Of a stretch of 64,000 bases of DNA, positions 22,594-33,298 are shown in pieces. Origin of the DNA: Pontederia crassipes (lineage: Eukaryota; Streptophyta; Magnoliopsida; Commelinales; Pontederiaceae); NCBI GenBank assembly GCA_030549335.1, contig CM060189.1, positions 53,686,953 to 53,750,952 of the forward strand, in the 5' to 3' direction. Numbering within the stretch: position 1 is the stretch's first letter; the number at the start of each line of letters is the position of its first letter. The translations under genes were made by a program, and so were the position numbers. The notes under the pieces were generated by a model that saw nothing but the letters and a program-made list of their open reading frames with translations, was not told where the DNA came from and ran no database searches.

Positions 22594-23589
22594 AGACAAG
22601 CCTGGAAGTAAAGGATTTCAAAGTTTCCTCAGATGGTGACATTCGGTACCGCAATCAGTTATGGATACCAAATAGTTCAGCACTACGGAGGGAAGTATTG
22701 GATGAATGCCACAAGTTAGAGTTCGCTATCCATCCTATGAGTACGAAGATGTACAAGGATGTACAGAGAAGTTTCTGGTGGCCAGATATTAAGAAAGAAA
22801 TCGCAAAATATGTCTCCAGATGTATAGTCTGCCAACAAGTTAAAGTGGAGCACCAGAAACCCCAAGGCACACTGAAGAGCCTCGGGATTCCATAGTGGAA
22901 ATGAGAGAAAATAGCTATGGACTTCATTACAGGCCTCCCGCGAACTCAGAAGAGACACGATGCTATATGGGTAGTAGTGAATCGACTCACTAAATCGGCC
23001 CACTTCTTACCCATCAAAATAAACAGTCATTGAAAAGTCTGATGGACTTTTATGTGTAGGAGATCATCAGACTCCATGGAATACCATCTGTCATTATGTC
23101 TGACAGGGATCCCTGGTTCACCGCCAGATTTTGGAAGAGTTTCCAAAATGCTTTTGGTACAAGACTTCGCTATAGCACTACATTTCACCTATAGACAACC
23201 GATCAATCAGAAAGAACAATTCAGACACTTGAAGATATGCATCGGGCATGTGCCTTGGACTGGTATGATAATTGGGATAACCATCTTCCCTTAATCGAGT
23301 TCTCTTACAATAATAATTATCATACAAGTATAGAGATGTCTCCGTTTAAAGCTTTATATGGCCGACCTTGTCGCTCCCCGGCATGTTGGGAGAAGTGGGC
23401 GAAAGAAAGATATTGAGTGCAGAACTCCGCAAGCAGACACATGAATATATAGACCGGATCGAATTGATAAAGAAAAGAATGAAGTCATCCCAGGATCGGC
23501 AAAAAGCCTACGCTGACAAGAAAAAATGAGAGCACACGTTCAAGGCCGGTGAACAAGTTCTACTTAAAGTCTCACCAACTAAAGGCGAG
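22594..23589 (+). pseudogene. pol: Chromovirus integrase, broken
   Basis: The N-terminal zinc-binding region is in the frame 22698-22895: H-K-L-E-F-A-I-H-P spacing, then C-I-V-C-Q-Q-V-K. The catalytic core starts near 22917 with M-D-F-I-T-G-L-P-R (first D of DDE), continues through S-D-R-D-P near 23098 and SPFKALYG near 23340, but in three frames with stops. In active elements it inserts the cDNA into chromatin. Confidence 0.85.
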
Positions 23590-23975
23590 ATGCGTTTTAG
23601 CAAAAAGGGAAAGTTGAGCCCAAGGTACATGGGCCCTTTTGAAATTTTGGATATGGTCGGAGATTCAGCATGCAGGTTAGCGTTACCCTCTGCATACGCC
23701 AGAGTGCACAACGTCTTCCACATCTCGTTGCTCTGGAAATACAAGCACGACTACGTCAATGTAATCCAAATTAAGGAGCCGAACCTCAAGGAGGATTTAA
23801 CATACGAAGAGCAACCCACAAAGATATTGGAGTAACAGGAAGTTCAGAGGGGAAAGAAGAAAGTGGCATTAGTCAAGATAGCATGGTAGCGCCATCATAG
23901 AAAAGAAGCCACATGGGAAATAGAGTCAGAAATGCGCGAAAAGTTTCGCAGATTATTTGGTAAGCCCTTACCTTA
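23590..23975 (+). pseudogene. pol: Integrase C-terminus and chromodomain
   Basis: Y-M-G-P-F-E-I near 23620 is the GPY/F module. R-V-H-N-V-F-H-I-S-L-L follows near 23700. After a stop at 23833 the chromodomain-like end appears: K-V-A-L-V-K-I-A-W, R-K-E-A-T-W-E near 23900 and M-R-E-K-F-R-R-L-F near 23935. The chromodomain places the element among chromoviruses, and the E-A-T-W-E wording suggests the Tekay clade. A polypurine tract (TTTTAAGGGAGTAG) precedes the 3' LTR. Confidence 0.88.
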
Positions 23976-24013
23976 ATTTAAATTCGAGGACGAATTTTCT
24001 TTTAAGGGAGTAG

Positions 24014-26273
24014 TGATGTAACGACCGGCTGAAATACTTTAAAAAGAAAAGAAAAGAATTTAAAATTTGAATTCAAAAAATGTAACGAACCGAGAATGTG
24101 GGGGAGTAACCTCCCCCGATTCTCGGCTGTCCCGCGTCATGGGGAGAGAGGGGCGACGTTGGGCATTAGTGGGGGGGGGGGGGCATGAGGGGGAGCAGCT
24201 TGGACTATTCACTCAGCCGCCTCCCTCCTCCGCTCTTCTCCTCCTTCGGCGACCAACGAACGGGCGACGAACGCACAGGCGAACCAGGGCAAGGACGAAC
24301 TAACGCTCCTCGACGCACGGTAGCAATCTCGACGTGCTCGTGTCCAGGCGCACACTTCTGCCAGTTAGGAATGACTGGCAACTAAGCAGACCGACGACAG
24401 CACGTCCAACGACCAGAAATCATTTGGAAAAGGTACCGTACAAATCTCCTAGATGATAAAATGTCAATCATATATTGCGCATTATACTTCCATTGTGACC
24501 CTAAGACTAGTAGCTACATTTTTTGCATTGTAATCATCGACATCCGATGGCCGGAGGTTAGCCGAAAATGAGGAAGACGATCGGCGGCCCTGTCTGCCTC
24601 GCAGAATTGGTCGACCGATTTCGCAAGATTGGTCGACTGATCTTCGACACCTCGTGTCGACCTTATGGCCGACCACTGATCCAATATGATCGGGTCGTCT
24701 GATTCGGCGAGAACCGTCGAAACCATTCGCATAAGATCGGTTGATTGATTCCAGCGAAAAGGTCGACCGATTCCGCGCGACGGACCGACTCGTAGCCACT
24801 GGCCGACTGATTCAGGGCGAACGGACGGCCGGCCCAGCGCGACTAAATAGTCGACCGAATTATGATCGATCGACCGGCCCAACCAGGAGTGGTCAACCGA
24901 TCGAACTATATCGATCGACCGGTCCAATGACAGGAGGAATTTCATATCCTAACAAAAAAGATGAAAATGCCCTTGAATGGCTAGAACTTCTATGATCAGG
25001 TTCAATCCTCGACTGGCCCACCTGAGGCCATATCCAATATAGCAAAGCAAGTAACGAACCTTGTCGTCCATAGAAAGGTGATATGACTTTACCCTTTTCT
25101 AAATGATGATTCCAAACTCCACATATGATAAAGAAGATAAATAAAGTAAAGATAAAATAACGGGATAGCTATGTTCCGCTCAGAGTGCAGAGTAGAGATC
25201 AATGTATGGTATAGAGAGGGACAAATAGTTGTACTGAGGAGACAATGCACCTACTGGTCTTAATGACCACTGCTCCTAGACCACAAGCCCTCTCCCACCT
25301 GTGTTCTGAATAAGGGTGACCTGTTGACCCACTCTTCCCGGATGAGGGCAATATATGAATTATAAGGTATAGTGCCAGAGGGATATGTAGCTCAGTTGAG
25401 GAGCCAGTGAACCTACTGGTCCGCAACGACCATTGTTCCTGGGGTACATGTCCTTTCCCACCTGTATTCCGAAAAGGGTATGCATAGCATACACCTTACC
25501 TTTCATGGGCATCCTGGCTACACAGAGACATATCGGCACCTCTATCTTCCCAATCTAATCAAGTCGAGCTCGCATAGGATAACAAACTTCAAGGACTTCA
25601 TAGTAACGTAAAAGATGTAGCATTACATAGAATAAAGCAAAGCATGGTATTGATACAGTAATGAACAAAGCATAGACATGGATAAGTGTTGTCCATGGCC
25701 ATTGTGATCAAGGTATGGAGACTATTGATTAAAAGCAATGATTCTTTTGATTCCCATTGTCACTATGATCTGATTCTCATTTTATCATCTATGTATCTAT
25801 GTGTACTGGGCGTTTAGCTCACGGGTATTCCATGCCCTTGTATTGGGATGTTACAGGTGAGCACCCTGCTTAGGGAGGAGATGGAGAGTGCAGAGCTCAA
25901 GGATAGCTGCTCATGACTCGCCCAAATGCCATAGCATTTCAGCCTTTTGTTTTGTTGTTCGAATCATGAACTCTTGTATTCAAATGATATTATGACTCTC
26001 TCTTTTTATATCGTACATGTGACCATTTGCTCGGTTTATTTAGAATATGTTGTTTTCCCTTTTCCCTTAATGTTTTCAATGAATATTGTTGTCCTTTGAT
26101 TTTCCACTGATTTCTTCTGCAAATTCTTCCTTCCGCTCATTTCTCTATTACTTCTATTGCCACATGTATCATTTGTTGATCGATCAAAGTCAAAGAAGTA
26201 ATAGACAGTGTAGCGCTCCCTTGGTCAATCTGACTGCCTACGTAGCAGGAGGGCTGATTTTGGTGGCATTATA
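24014..26273 (+). mobile_element. Chromovirus 3' LTR, complete
   Basis: It starts TGATGTAACGACCGGC after the polypurine tract and ends GGCATTATA, so it is about 2260 bp. Near the 5' end a strong hairpin lies at 24090-24126: CCGAGAAT and GGGGGAG pair with CTCCCCC and ATTCTCGG across the loop TAAC, with a small bulge. Around 24595-24930 it carries GGTCGACCGAT-type words, fewer than the 5' LTR. It contains a G10 run near 24171 and no gene. Confidence 0.9.
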
Positions 26274-26669
26274 GGAGGTGGGGTTTCCGACCACCCTGTG
26301 ACCTTCTGGTGAATTACTTGACTTTCCGCCAACATCCCTACGGGCGCCGCCGTAGCATCGTGAGGTCTCCACTTCTGCGGTGGAGAGCGAAAAAATGCTG
26401 TAGGGAGCGAGAGGGCTCCATCCCGACGTCATCATGGGGGGAGGCAGATTTACGACGTTGATCTCGACGTCGAGCTCGTCGGCTCGACCTATGGCAGATT
26501 CTCATCCGTCAGAACCCAAGTCCACGATGGCCCGCCACTCGCAAGTGCAGGTGAGGCCTATCCAGATCTAGCTCGATGTCTCCGCAGTTGCGTCCTCATT
26601 GCTCTCGCCTGCCGCATACGTTCAGAAGATGAAGAAGGCGGCCACGATCTAGAGCAAGCTTCGTGACCT
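26274..26669. other. GC-rich fragment of unknown origin
   Basis: About 400 bp clearly richer in GC than its surroundings lie between the chromovirus 3' LTR and an Athila-type LTR. The plus strand can be read as protein-like text from the ATG at 26436 (MGGGRFTT start), broken by TAG codons at 26568 and near 26650, including an A-Y-V-Q-K-M-K-K-A-A stretch. It could be a remnant host exon or transposon DNA; I recognise no family. Confidence 0.3.
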
Positions 26670-27755
26670 TGACGTGAACTAATCGTAGTTGTGAATTACA
26701 GATTCTCACACAAGAAATAATTCTAGTCTCATTTTAATTTTACCCAAGAGTTCATGTAACTGCAAGTGCACAGGTCGAGTAGAAATCCTAAGTGTCGTAA
26801 CCCCATTGATTTAAATCAATTACTTATTCTACTTATATCCCAAAAGTCATCATGAAATTATAAAAGAATAAATCAGATGAATGAATGAGCATGAATTAAG
26901 AATAATAAAGAAAGATAAGAAATGATCAAGGAGTGAAGGAAGAGATTCCCTCGTAATGAACTTGTTGATGCTGTTGCAATAACCGTATCCAACTTACTGA
27001 TTTTATAATCTCACTCTATCTCTCAGCCTATCGATGTATCCATAAATCAAGAAGAGAGTGGTCGCTAATCACTGAATTAAGATGACTGATTAGTAAGACT
27101 CTCGTCCCTAATCAGAAGAAGAGTTCGAACTCTCGATCTCCTACAACTCATTCTTTTAATCTTAATCAAATAATCAAAATACAGATTGACACCTCACACG
27201 ACCGTTAGGATTCTCATCTCATAATATTCACTATAGCAGATCTCTCAATCTTTTAATGAATAATAAACCAGCACTTACTAGAAAAACAACAAGTAATGTG
27301 GCTAATTTCTCCTCTCGAATGAAATTAGCTAAGGCATAAAAATAATTGATCTCTCGATATAATTGAAATTAGACATAAATTCTAAATAGCCATGCATCAC
27401 GTAAATAGAAATGAGGAGTCAAATTCACGATATCAAAAAGTCGGAATGAAAGTCAACATCAATAGAGTCTTATCACGAGAGAATAAAAAATCTTCTTAGT
27501 TCATCTTCATTCTTCCCAAGCCTTCGTCTTTTTCCTGTCACTCCCCCCTTCTTTCCTCTCCCCCTCTCCGGGCTTCCTCTACCCTTTTTGTTTCATCCCC
27601 TGTTCAAAATTCAAATTTCGAAAAGTGGTTAATCCTCTCTTTTGCTCATTCAACTTCTCCACTAGAAAATGATAAAAACATTCAAATATGCTCAATTTTT
27701 ACATAAATTCATGGATTTAATTGCAGTGATTATAAGTACATAAAAGAGGTGATCA
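26670..27755 (-). mobile_element. Athila-1 3' LTR
   Basis: Read on the minus strand it starts TGATCACCTCTTTTATG directly after a polypurine tract and ends ...GTTCACGTCA. A related solo LTR of nearly equal length is at 47090-48216. The shared motif CTGCAAGTGCACAGGTCGAG (plus-strand reading) lies at about 26760-26780, roughly 95 bp from the LTR 3' end. The 5 bp beyond its 3' end read GACCT; no matching duplication is available because the 5' part of the element is lost. Confidence 0.85.
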
Positions 27756-27790
27756 AATTCCCCCAAGCTTAGCTTTTTGCTTGTCCTCAA
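27756..27790 (-). other. Athila-1 polypurine tract
   Basis: On the minus strand, GAGGACAAGCAAAAAGC and then AAGCTTGGGGGAATT sit directly before the LTR. This wording is highly characteristic of plant Athila/Tat elements and primes plus-strand DNA synthesis. Confidence 0.9.
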
Positions 27791-28579
27791 GCAATGTTCA
27801 AGATAGGGGTAGTCTTCATCTTGCTTTCCTGCCAACCTTTTAATATACCAACCTGATATTCTTTGCCGAAGTGCCCTCTCGGTTCCTTCATCCCTGACTT
27901 TAATGAAGATATTAACAACAAGTCATTTTTAACTTCCTCTTTTTAGCTCAAGCCAAAGAATTCAAATATGAAAGACAGATAATAAGAGTGTTAATGCTAA
28001 ATCTACCGGTGCAGTATAGGCTTTTCTTTGAATTCTTGTCTAGTACTCATGTGATTATCCATAATGCTCAGGGAAATTCATGTAGCAGGATTTTGATCGG
28101 CACAGCCCAGGGCAGGTGCTCTTAGGGTACCAGGCATGAACCCCTACGGATCTACTTACCCAAATTCACCCTGGCTCAGGAATGCACCCTTTTTGTACCT
28201 TTTGGGGCTCTCTTGGCCCTCTTTTCTTTTGCTTTTAACTTTTATTTTGCTTTCTTTTTTTTCTTCTTTATTTCATTTGGTTTCATACTGCACTGGAAAA
28301 TATTAGTATTAACAGTCTTATTAGCAGTTATTTGAATTCAGAGGCAAGCTTAAATAAGATTGGTCGTCAAGCTCTTAATATATCAAAATAGTCACTTTCC
28401 ACTAGCCTTTGCCCTTTCACTTTAAGCATTGAGTTTGGTTGCAAAATATGTTAAAATGTTAGGGGCTAGCAAGATGTTCTTGAACAAAGTTTCAGGAGGT
28501 TGCAACAGTGGCTATATCTACGAGATGAATTTTGAATCTCTTATTGTACTACGTGAGGTTAACATGGTGCAATGCCAAT

Positions 28580-29260
28580 CTATAATGTGAGAATTTGAAT
28601 GTAAAATTGTGAAAAATGAGAGTTAAATAGAGAGTAGAAATGTACCATGTTGCCCTCTCCCCCAAGCTTTGAATCGACTCTGTCCTCAGTGTCGATCATG
28701 CCAGGAAGAGGGACCCGGAGTTGGTTGGAGCTCAAGGATGCGGTCAGTGACTTGTTGAATGTCACTGAGGATTGTTAGGACAGAATTCTGAACATCTTCC
28801 ACTCCTTGGTCTCGCTGTTGGTGCACCAAGTTCTGTTGTTCCAATTTATGCAGTTGATCTTTAAGTGCTTGGATGTCCTAGTGATTGCGGGCTGTGGCTT
28901 CCACAAGTTTTGTCACTTGGTTCAGAATGAGGTCCAATTTGTTGGAAGTGGTGAGTGGTAAAGATGGAGAGGCATCTGGAGCTGATGAGGAGGAGGAAGA
29001 GACAATGCACCTTCGAGGAGTTCTGGAACTAGAGGGAAGTTGCGAGGTGGTTCTGTAGTCCAAAAGTAGTGGGGGTAGTGTTGGAATAGGCCTTGTGACT
29101 TGAATGAAATCATTCATCCACCAATTCTAGCCTTCCAGGATTGAAGTTCGTCGAGGGTCAGGTAGTTGGAAGAGAGCATATGGATTAGATTGTCGCCAAA
29201 AATGTTGGCCGTTTACCATGAGAAGAACCCCTTCCTTGGTCAAAAAATCCAAGTCGATAA
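28580..29260 (-). pseudogene. Athila-1 env-like ORF, C-terminal part
   Basis: Minus-strand frames at 29117-28878 and 28765-28580, with stops between them, encode a serine-rich linker and then text rich in L, Q, D and I with heptad-like spacing (LNQVTKLVEA, LKDQLHKLEQQN, then LSDIQQVTDRI), suggesting a coiled coil. A related segment occurs in Athila-2 at 34908-35159. It is read as the C-terminal end of the ORF downstream of pol. Between here and the polypurine tract (27791-28579) the sequence is untranslated leader-like DNA without genes. Confidence 0.65.
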
Positions 29261-29287
29261 ATGTTGCAGGTGTGGTTGTGGTGTCTG

Positions 29288-30040
29288 CTAAGAACACATA
29301 GTGTTCTCGAAGGGTGTAATGAGGTTGCTGCAGAGGATTGGACTAATTTCACGGGTTGACTCCGTAATCAAACTTTGTAGGAAGAACGAGGCAAGGTTAA
29401 TCTCTGTGTTAGACAGTAGACACCAGAGAATAAAAAGTTCATCGGTAGAAACAAGGTCCCGCTCGTATTCATTGGGGCGGATTAAAATAGTGTTGGTAAG
29501 AAGGATATGTAGATATCGAAGAACAGGGTTCTTCAAGTCGTGGCCGACTAGGTGTAGCATGTTATCGGCTCGTCGGCCGGTAAGTTGATACCAAACTTCG
29601 AATGTAGGGAAAGAGGGCCGAGGGGTTCTATAGCCAACATTAGGCAGATTCATGAAACAGGCTAAAGTGTCTAGACCCATGGCGAGTTCATGATTACATA
29701 ACCGAAACTCAATGTGATCAGGAGCTCCATCTTCATCGAAACTGGTGGGATACATAGTTCCTAAGAACTCGACTGATACCTCTTTGTAGAGGTCCCAACA
29801 TTTCATTAAGAAAGGGAGGAGACGGGATTGATGAAGTATGGTCCTGATATCGTCGAATAATCTGAGAGATTCAAGAGTGGAAAAATCCAAAAATCGAGTG
29901 GAAGAAAAATTTTTGAACCTTGTATTAAGGAGACGTTGGGCTTCATTGCTATCTTCTAGCTGTCGTAGGTTGGACGTTGGTTGTAGAACACCATCCGGAT
30001 GAAGCCGTCGCCTGATGGACTCAGATGAACTATTGGCCAT
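29288..30040 (-). CDS. Athila-type env-like / ORF1 protein, 250 codons open
   Basis: This is the longest undamaged retroelement frame after pol. It reads R-R-R-L-H-P-D-G-V-L at the start, then a region rich in F/L (STRFLDFSTLESLRLFDDI), VEFLGTMYP, HIEFRLCNHELAMGLD and E-V-W-Y-Q-L-T-G. This matches what I know of the Athila retrotransposon ORF that lies after integrase, sometimes called env-like; its function is not established and no clear transmembrane segment is visible. A diverged, broken copy lies in Athila-2 (38475 down to 35449). The frame may once have started upstream, since related text continues 5' of the ATG. Confidence 0.75.
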   Translation of the reverse strand: MANSSSESIRRRLHPDGVLQPTSNLRQLEDSNEAQRLLNTRFKNFSSTRFLDFSTLESLRLFDDIRTILHQSRLLPFLMKCWDLYKEVSVEFLGTMYPTSFDEDGAPDHIEFRLCNHELAMGLDTLACFMNLPNVGYRTPRPSFPTFEVWYQLTGRRADNMLHLVGHDLKNPVLRYLHILLTNTILIRPNEYERDLVSTDELFILWCLLSNTEINLASFFLQSLITESTREISPILCSNLITPFENTMCS

Positions 30041-30440
30041 GGAATCAGACGATGTACGGGTTCTCTTTATGTTGCCGGTTGAAAATATCGACGATCGTAA
30101 GAGTGGAGGACAGCTGAGGTTTCTCGGAGGATGGTGGAGTTCTGTTAGGGATTTCGAGAGGTAGCTGAGGGACGATGGGTGTTGGGGAAGGGATTAGTCG
30201 ATCGGGTGGAAAATGAAGCGACGTGAGGGAGTTCGTGTGGGACTTGGAAAAATGGATATTTGGGTAGATATGGTGTTAGATTCTATTGGGATTCTCAACT
30301 AAATCTAAAAAGTGTACTTTCAGGTGATTTTTCTGATACTTCTGACCCTGCAGGTGCTGACGTGGCTGCTGACCGTTTATTTGGTTGGGTTGCCTCCTAT
30401 AGCGCCTTTTTTTAACGTCATTGGCTCGATCTTATTTCTT

Positions 30441-30785
30441 CTAGTGGTCCGTTTGCAGATGTAGCACTTCTTCGAACCTTACTGCGCCTAGATTGTAACG
30501 TTTTAGTCTTTGCCCATTGACCTTGAAGATTTCTGAATTACTATTTTTGATATCCACTGCGCCATGGGGGTATATTTTTTCGATGATAAATGGTCCAGAC
30601 CATCGCGTTCTTAACTTTCCGAAAAAAAGTCGTAGTCGGGAGTGAAATAACAGAACCTGCAGGCCGCCCTCTTTAAAGCTCCTTCTTAATATGTGCATAT
30701 CATGCCATTTCTTCGTTCCTTTTTTATAGATGCGAGAATTGTTATAGGCATCTAATCTTAATTCATCTAGCTCATTGAACTGCAA
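30441..30785 (-). pseudogene. pol: Athila-1 integrase C-terminus
   Basis: The text L-R-L-D-A-Y-N-N-S-R-I-Y-K, then K-W-H-D, V-L-L-F-H-S-R-L-R-L-F-x-G-K-L-R-T-R-W-S-G-P-F is the DNA-binding C-terminus of a Ty3/gypsy integrase of the Athila/Tat type (the S/G-K-L-x-S/T-R-W-x-G-P-F box). It is separated from the core by a stop near 30821. No chromodomain follows, as expected for this lineage. Confidence 0.85.
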
Positions 30786-30820
30786 TAAACATTTTCCAGA
30801 GGTTGCTTGAAAATCATAGT

Positions 30821-31845
30821 TCAGTTTTTTAATTGCCCAAAAGCCTTATGTTCTAATTCCACCGATATGTGACAATGTTTGCCATAAATCAGCCTGAATG
30901 GTGTCGTCCCAATTGGTGTTATATATGTAGTCCGATATGCCCACAGTGCTTCATTGAGTTTCAGGTTCCAATCCTTCCTAGTTATTGAAACGGTTTTCTC
31001 GAGAATTAGTTTGATTTCTCTATTTGAGACTTCTGCTTGCCCGTTGGCTTGAGGGTGATAAGCGGAAGAAGTCCGATGCTTTACCCCATATTTGAGCAGC
31101 AATTTTTCAAAACTCTGTTCGATAAAATGTGATCCTCCATCACTAATAACCAATCTCGGTATCCCAAACCTTGGAAATATTATGTCTTTAAAGAGTTTAG
31201 CAACCAACCTTGAGTCTGCTGAGATTGTAGGGATAGCCTCAATCCATTTTGAGACATAATCAACAGCTATGAGTATGACCTTGTACCCGCAAGAAGGGGA
31301 AAAAGGTCCCATATAGTCCACTCCCCATACATCAAATATTTCTACCTCGAGTATAGGTTGCTAAGGTGCTTCATTTCTTCTGCTTATATTTCCAATTCTT
31401 TGACAGGCATCACAAGATTTAACAACATTGATTGCATCCTTGAATAGGGTTGGCCAATAAAAACCTGTCTGAAGAACTTTAGCGGCTATTTTCTGATATC
31501 CTCCATGACCACCATAAGGAGATGAATGACATTCCTGTAATATAGCAGATTGATCTTCGTCTGGTACACACCTACGATATATTCCATCCGCACATTTTTT
31601 GAATAGAAATGGTTCATTCCAGAAGTAGTATTTGATATTAGAGAAAAATTTCTTCTTTTGTTGATAGGATCGATCAGGTTGTAGAACTCCGGAAGCTAAG
31701 TAGTTAGCATAATCAGCGAACCAAGGAAGTTGTGTTTTCTAAATCGAAAACAATTGATCATCTGGAAAAGAGTCATTAATAGCTCTGTGGACACTAGGGG
31801 TAACGTCTTGTTCTGATAATTGAAGTCGAGAGAGATGATCAGCTA
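30821..31845 (-). pseudogene. pol: Athila-1 integrase zinc domain and core
   Basis: From high to low coordinates: the zinc-binding part with E-C-H-S-S-P-Y-G-G-H-G-G near 31520 and C-D-A-C-Q near 31405; then the core in the frame 31321-30821 with [16 protein letters not shown] and A-E-V-S-N-R-E-I-K, so the D, D and E of the catalytic triad are all present. Stops separate it from RNase H (TAG near 31740) and split the zinc domain from the core (TAG near 31360). Confidence 0.88.
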
Positions 31846-32622
31846 CTAAGTTTTCTGCCCCCTTCGATCTTTGATTTCTAAATTGAATTCCTGTAACAAA
31901 AGGATCCATCTGATGAGTCTAGGTTTGGCATCTTTTTTAGCGATCAAGTATCGCACAGCTTGGTGATCAGTGTACACAATGACTTTGGAGCCAACTAGGT
32001 AGGATCTCAATTTGTCTATTGCAAAAATAACTGCTAGGAATTCTTTTTTTGTTGTAGCATAATTGATTTGTGCTTCATCCAAGGTTTTGCTAGCATAGTA
32101 GATTGCATGTTGCTTTTTATCCTTTCTTTGTCCCAATACTGCTCCCACAGCTTCATCACTAGCATCACACATAATTTCAAATGGCAAGGACCAATCAAGT
32201 GGTTGGATGATTGGAACTGTTGTAAGAGCTTTTTTCAGAGTATTAAAAGCCTCTAAACAGTGTTCATCGAATATAAACTCTACCTCCTTAGATAGTGGTT
32301 TTGTCAAAGGCCTTGCAATTAGAGAAAAATTCTTGATGAACCGTCGATAGAATCCTGCATGTCCAAGAAAACTTCTGATTCCCTTGATGTTAGTATCCGG
32401 AGGTAATTTTTCAATTACTTCTGTCTTAGCTTTGTCAACTTCAATGCCCCGGCCTGAAATAATATGCCCCAAGACTACACCTTCTTGTACCATGAAGTGA
32501 CATTTCTCCCAATTCAACACGAGATTAAATTCGGCGCATCGTTGTAATACCTTTCCTAAATTCTGAAGACAGATTTCAAAGGAAGTGTCATACACTGAAA
32601 AGTCATCCATAAATACCTCCAT
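31846..32622 (-). pseudogene. pol: Athila-1 RT C-terminus and RNase H
   Basis: This open run of 258 codons begins with the catalytic V-F-M-D-D-F-S-V-Y box, continues with [27 protein letters not shown] and the RNase H motifs [16 protein letters not shown] and Y-T-D-H-Q. The main catalytic acidic residues appear intact. The frame ends at the RNase H/integrase junction. Confidence 0.9.
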
Positions 32623-32654
32623 TATTTATTCAATGTAATCGAAAAAGATTGACA

Positions 32655-33298
32655 TCATGCACCTTTGGAAGTTTGCTGGAGCATTACATAATCCAAATGG
32701 CATCCTTCTGTATGCAAAGGTTCCATAGGGACAAGTAAAGGTAGTTTTTTCCTAATCTTCTGGATGAATAGGAATTTGATGAAATCCAGAAAATCTGTCC
32801 AAGTAAAAAAATAAGAGTGGTTTGCTAGCCTTTCTAACATCTGGTCAATGAAAGGTAATGGAAAATGGTCCTTCCTTGTGGCTTTATTAAGTTTCTTAAA
32901 GTTGATACACATCCTCCATCCAGTTACCGTTCATGTGAAAATGAATTTGTCCGACTCTATTTTTACTACAGTCATTCCACCCTTTTTTGGCACGACCTGC
33001 GCGGGGCTCACCCACTGACTGTCTGATATGGGGTAGATAATTCCTGCATCCAAAAGTTTAATCACTTCTTTTTTCACTATTTCCTTCATTTCTGGATTAA
33101 GCCTTCTTTGTCCCTCTATGGAAGGTTTATAGTCCTTTTCCATATGGATGCGATGCATGCATATAGCAGGATTAATTCCTTTGAGATCATCCAATGTGTA
33201 TCCGATGACATGCTTGTAAGCTTTGAACTTATCCAATAGCTGCTGAAGTTGAGTTGTCTTTAAATCTGCATTGACGACTAGATAATTGAAGTCTTCTC
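32655..33298 (-). pseudogene. pol: Athila-1 RT N-terminus, truncated
   Basis: The frame 33236-32931 holds Y-T-L-D-D-L-K-G-I-N-P, I-E-G-Q-R-R-L-N-P, V-I-K-L-L-D-A-G-I-I-Y-P-I-S-D-S-x-W-V-S-P and V-P-K-K-G-G-M-T. After a stop, 32912-32655 carries I-N-F-K-K-L-N-K-A-T-R-K-D-H-F-P-L-P-F and then a frame shift within the next RT blocks. Recognisable coding extends to 33298, where the LTR of Athila-2 abruptly begins; gag, protease and 5' LTR of this element are missing. Confidence 0.87.
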
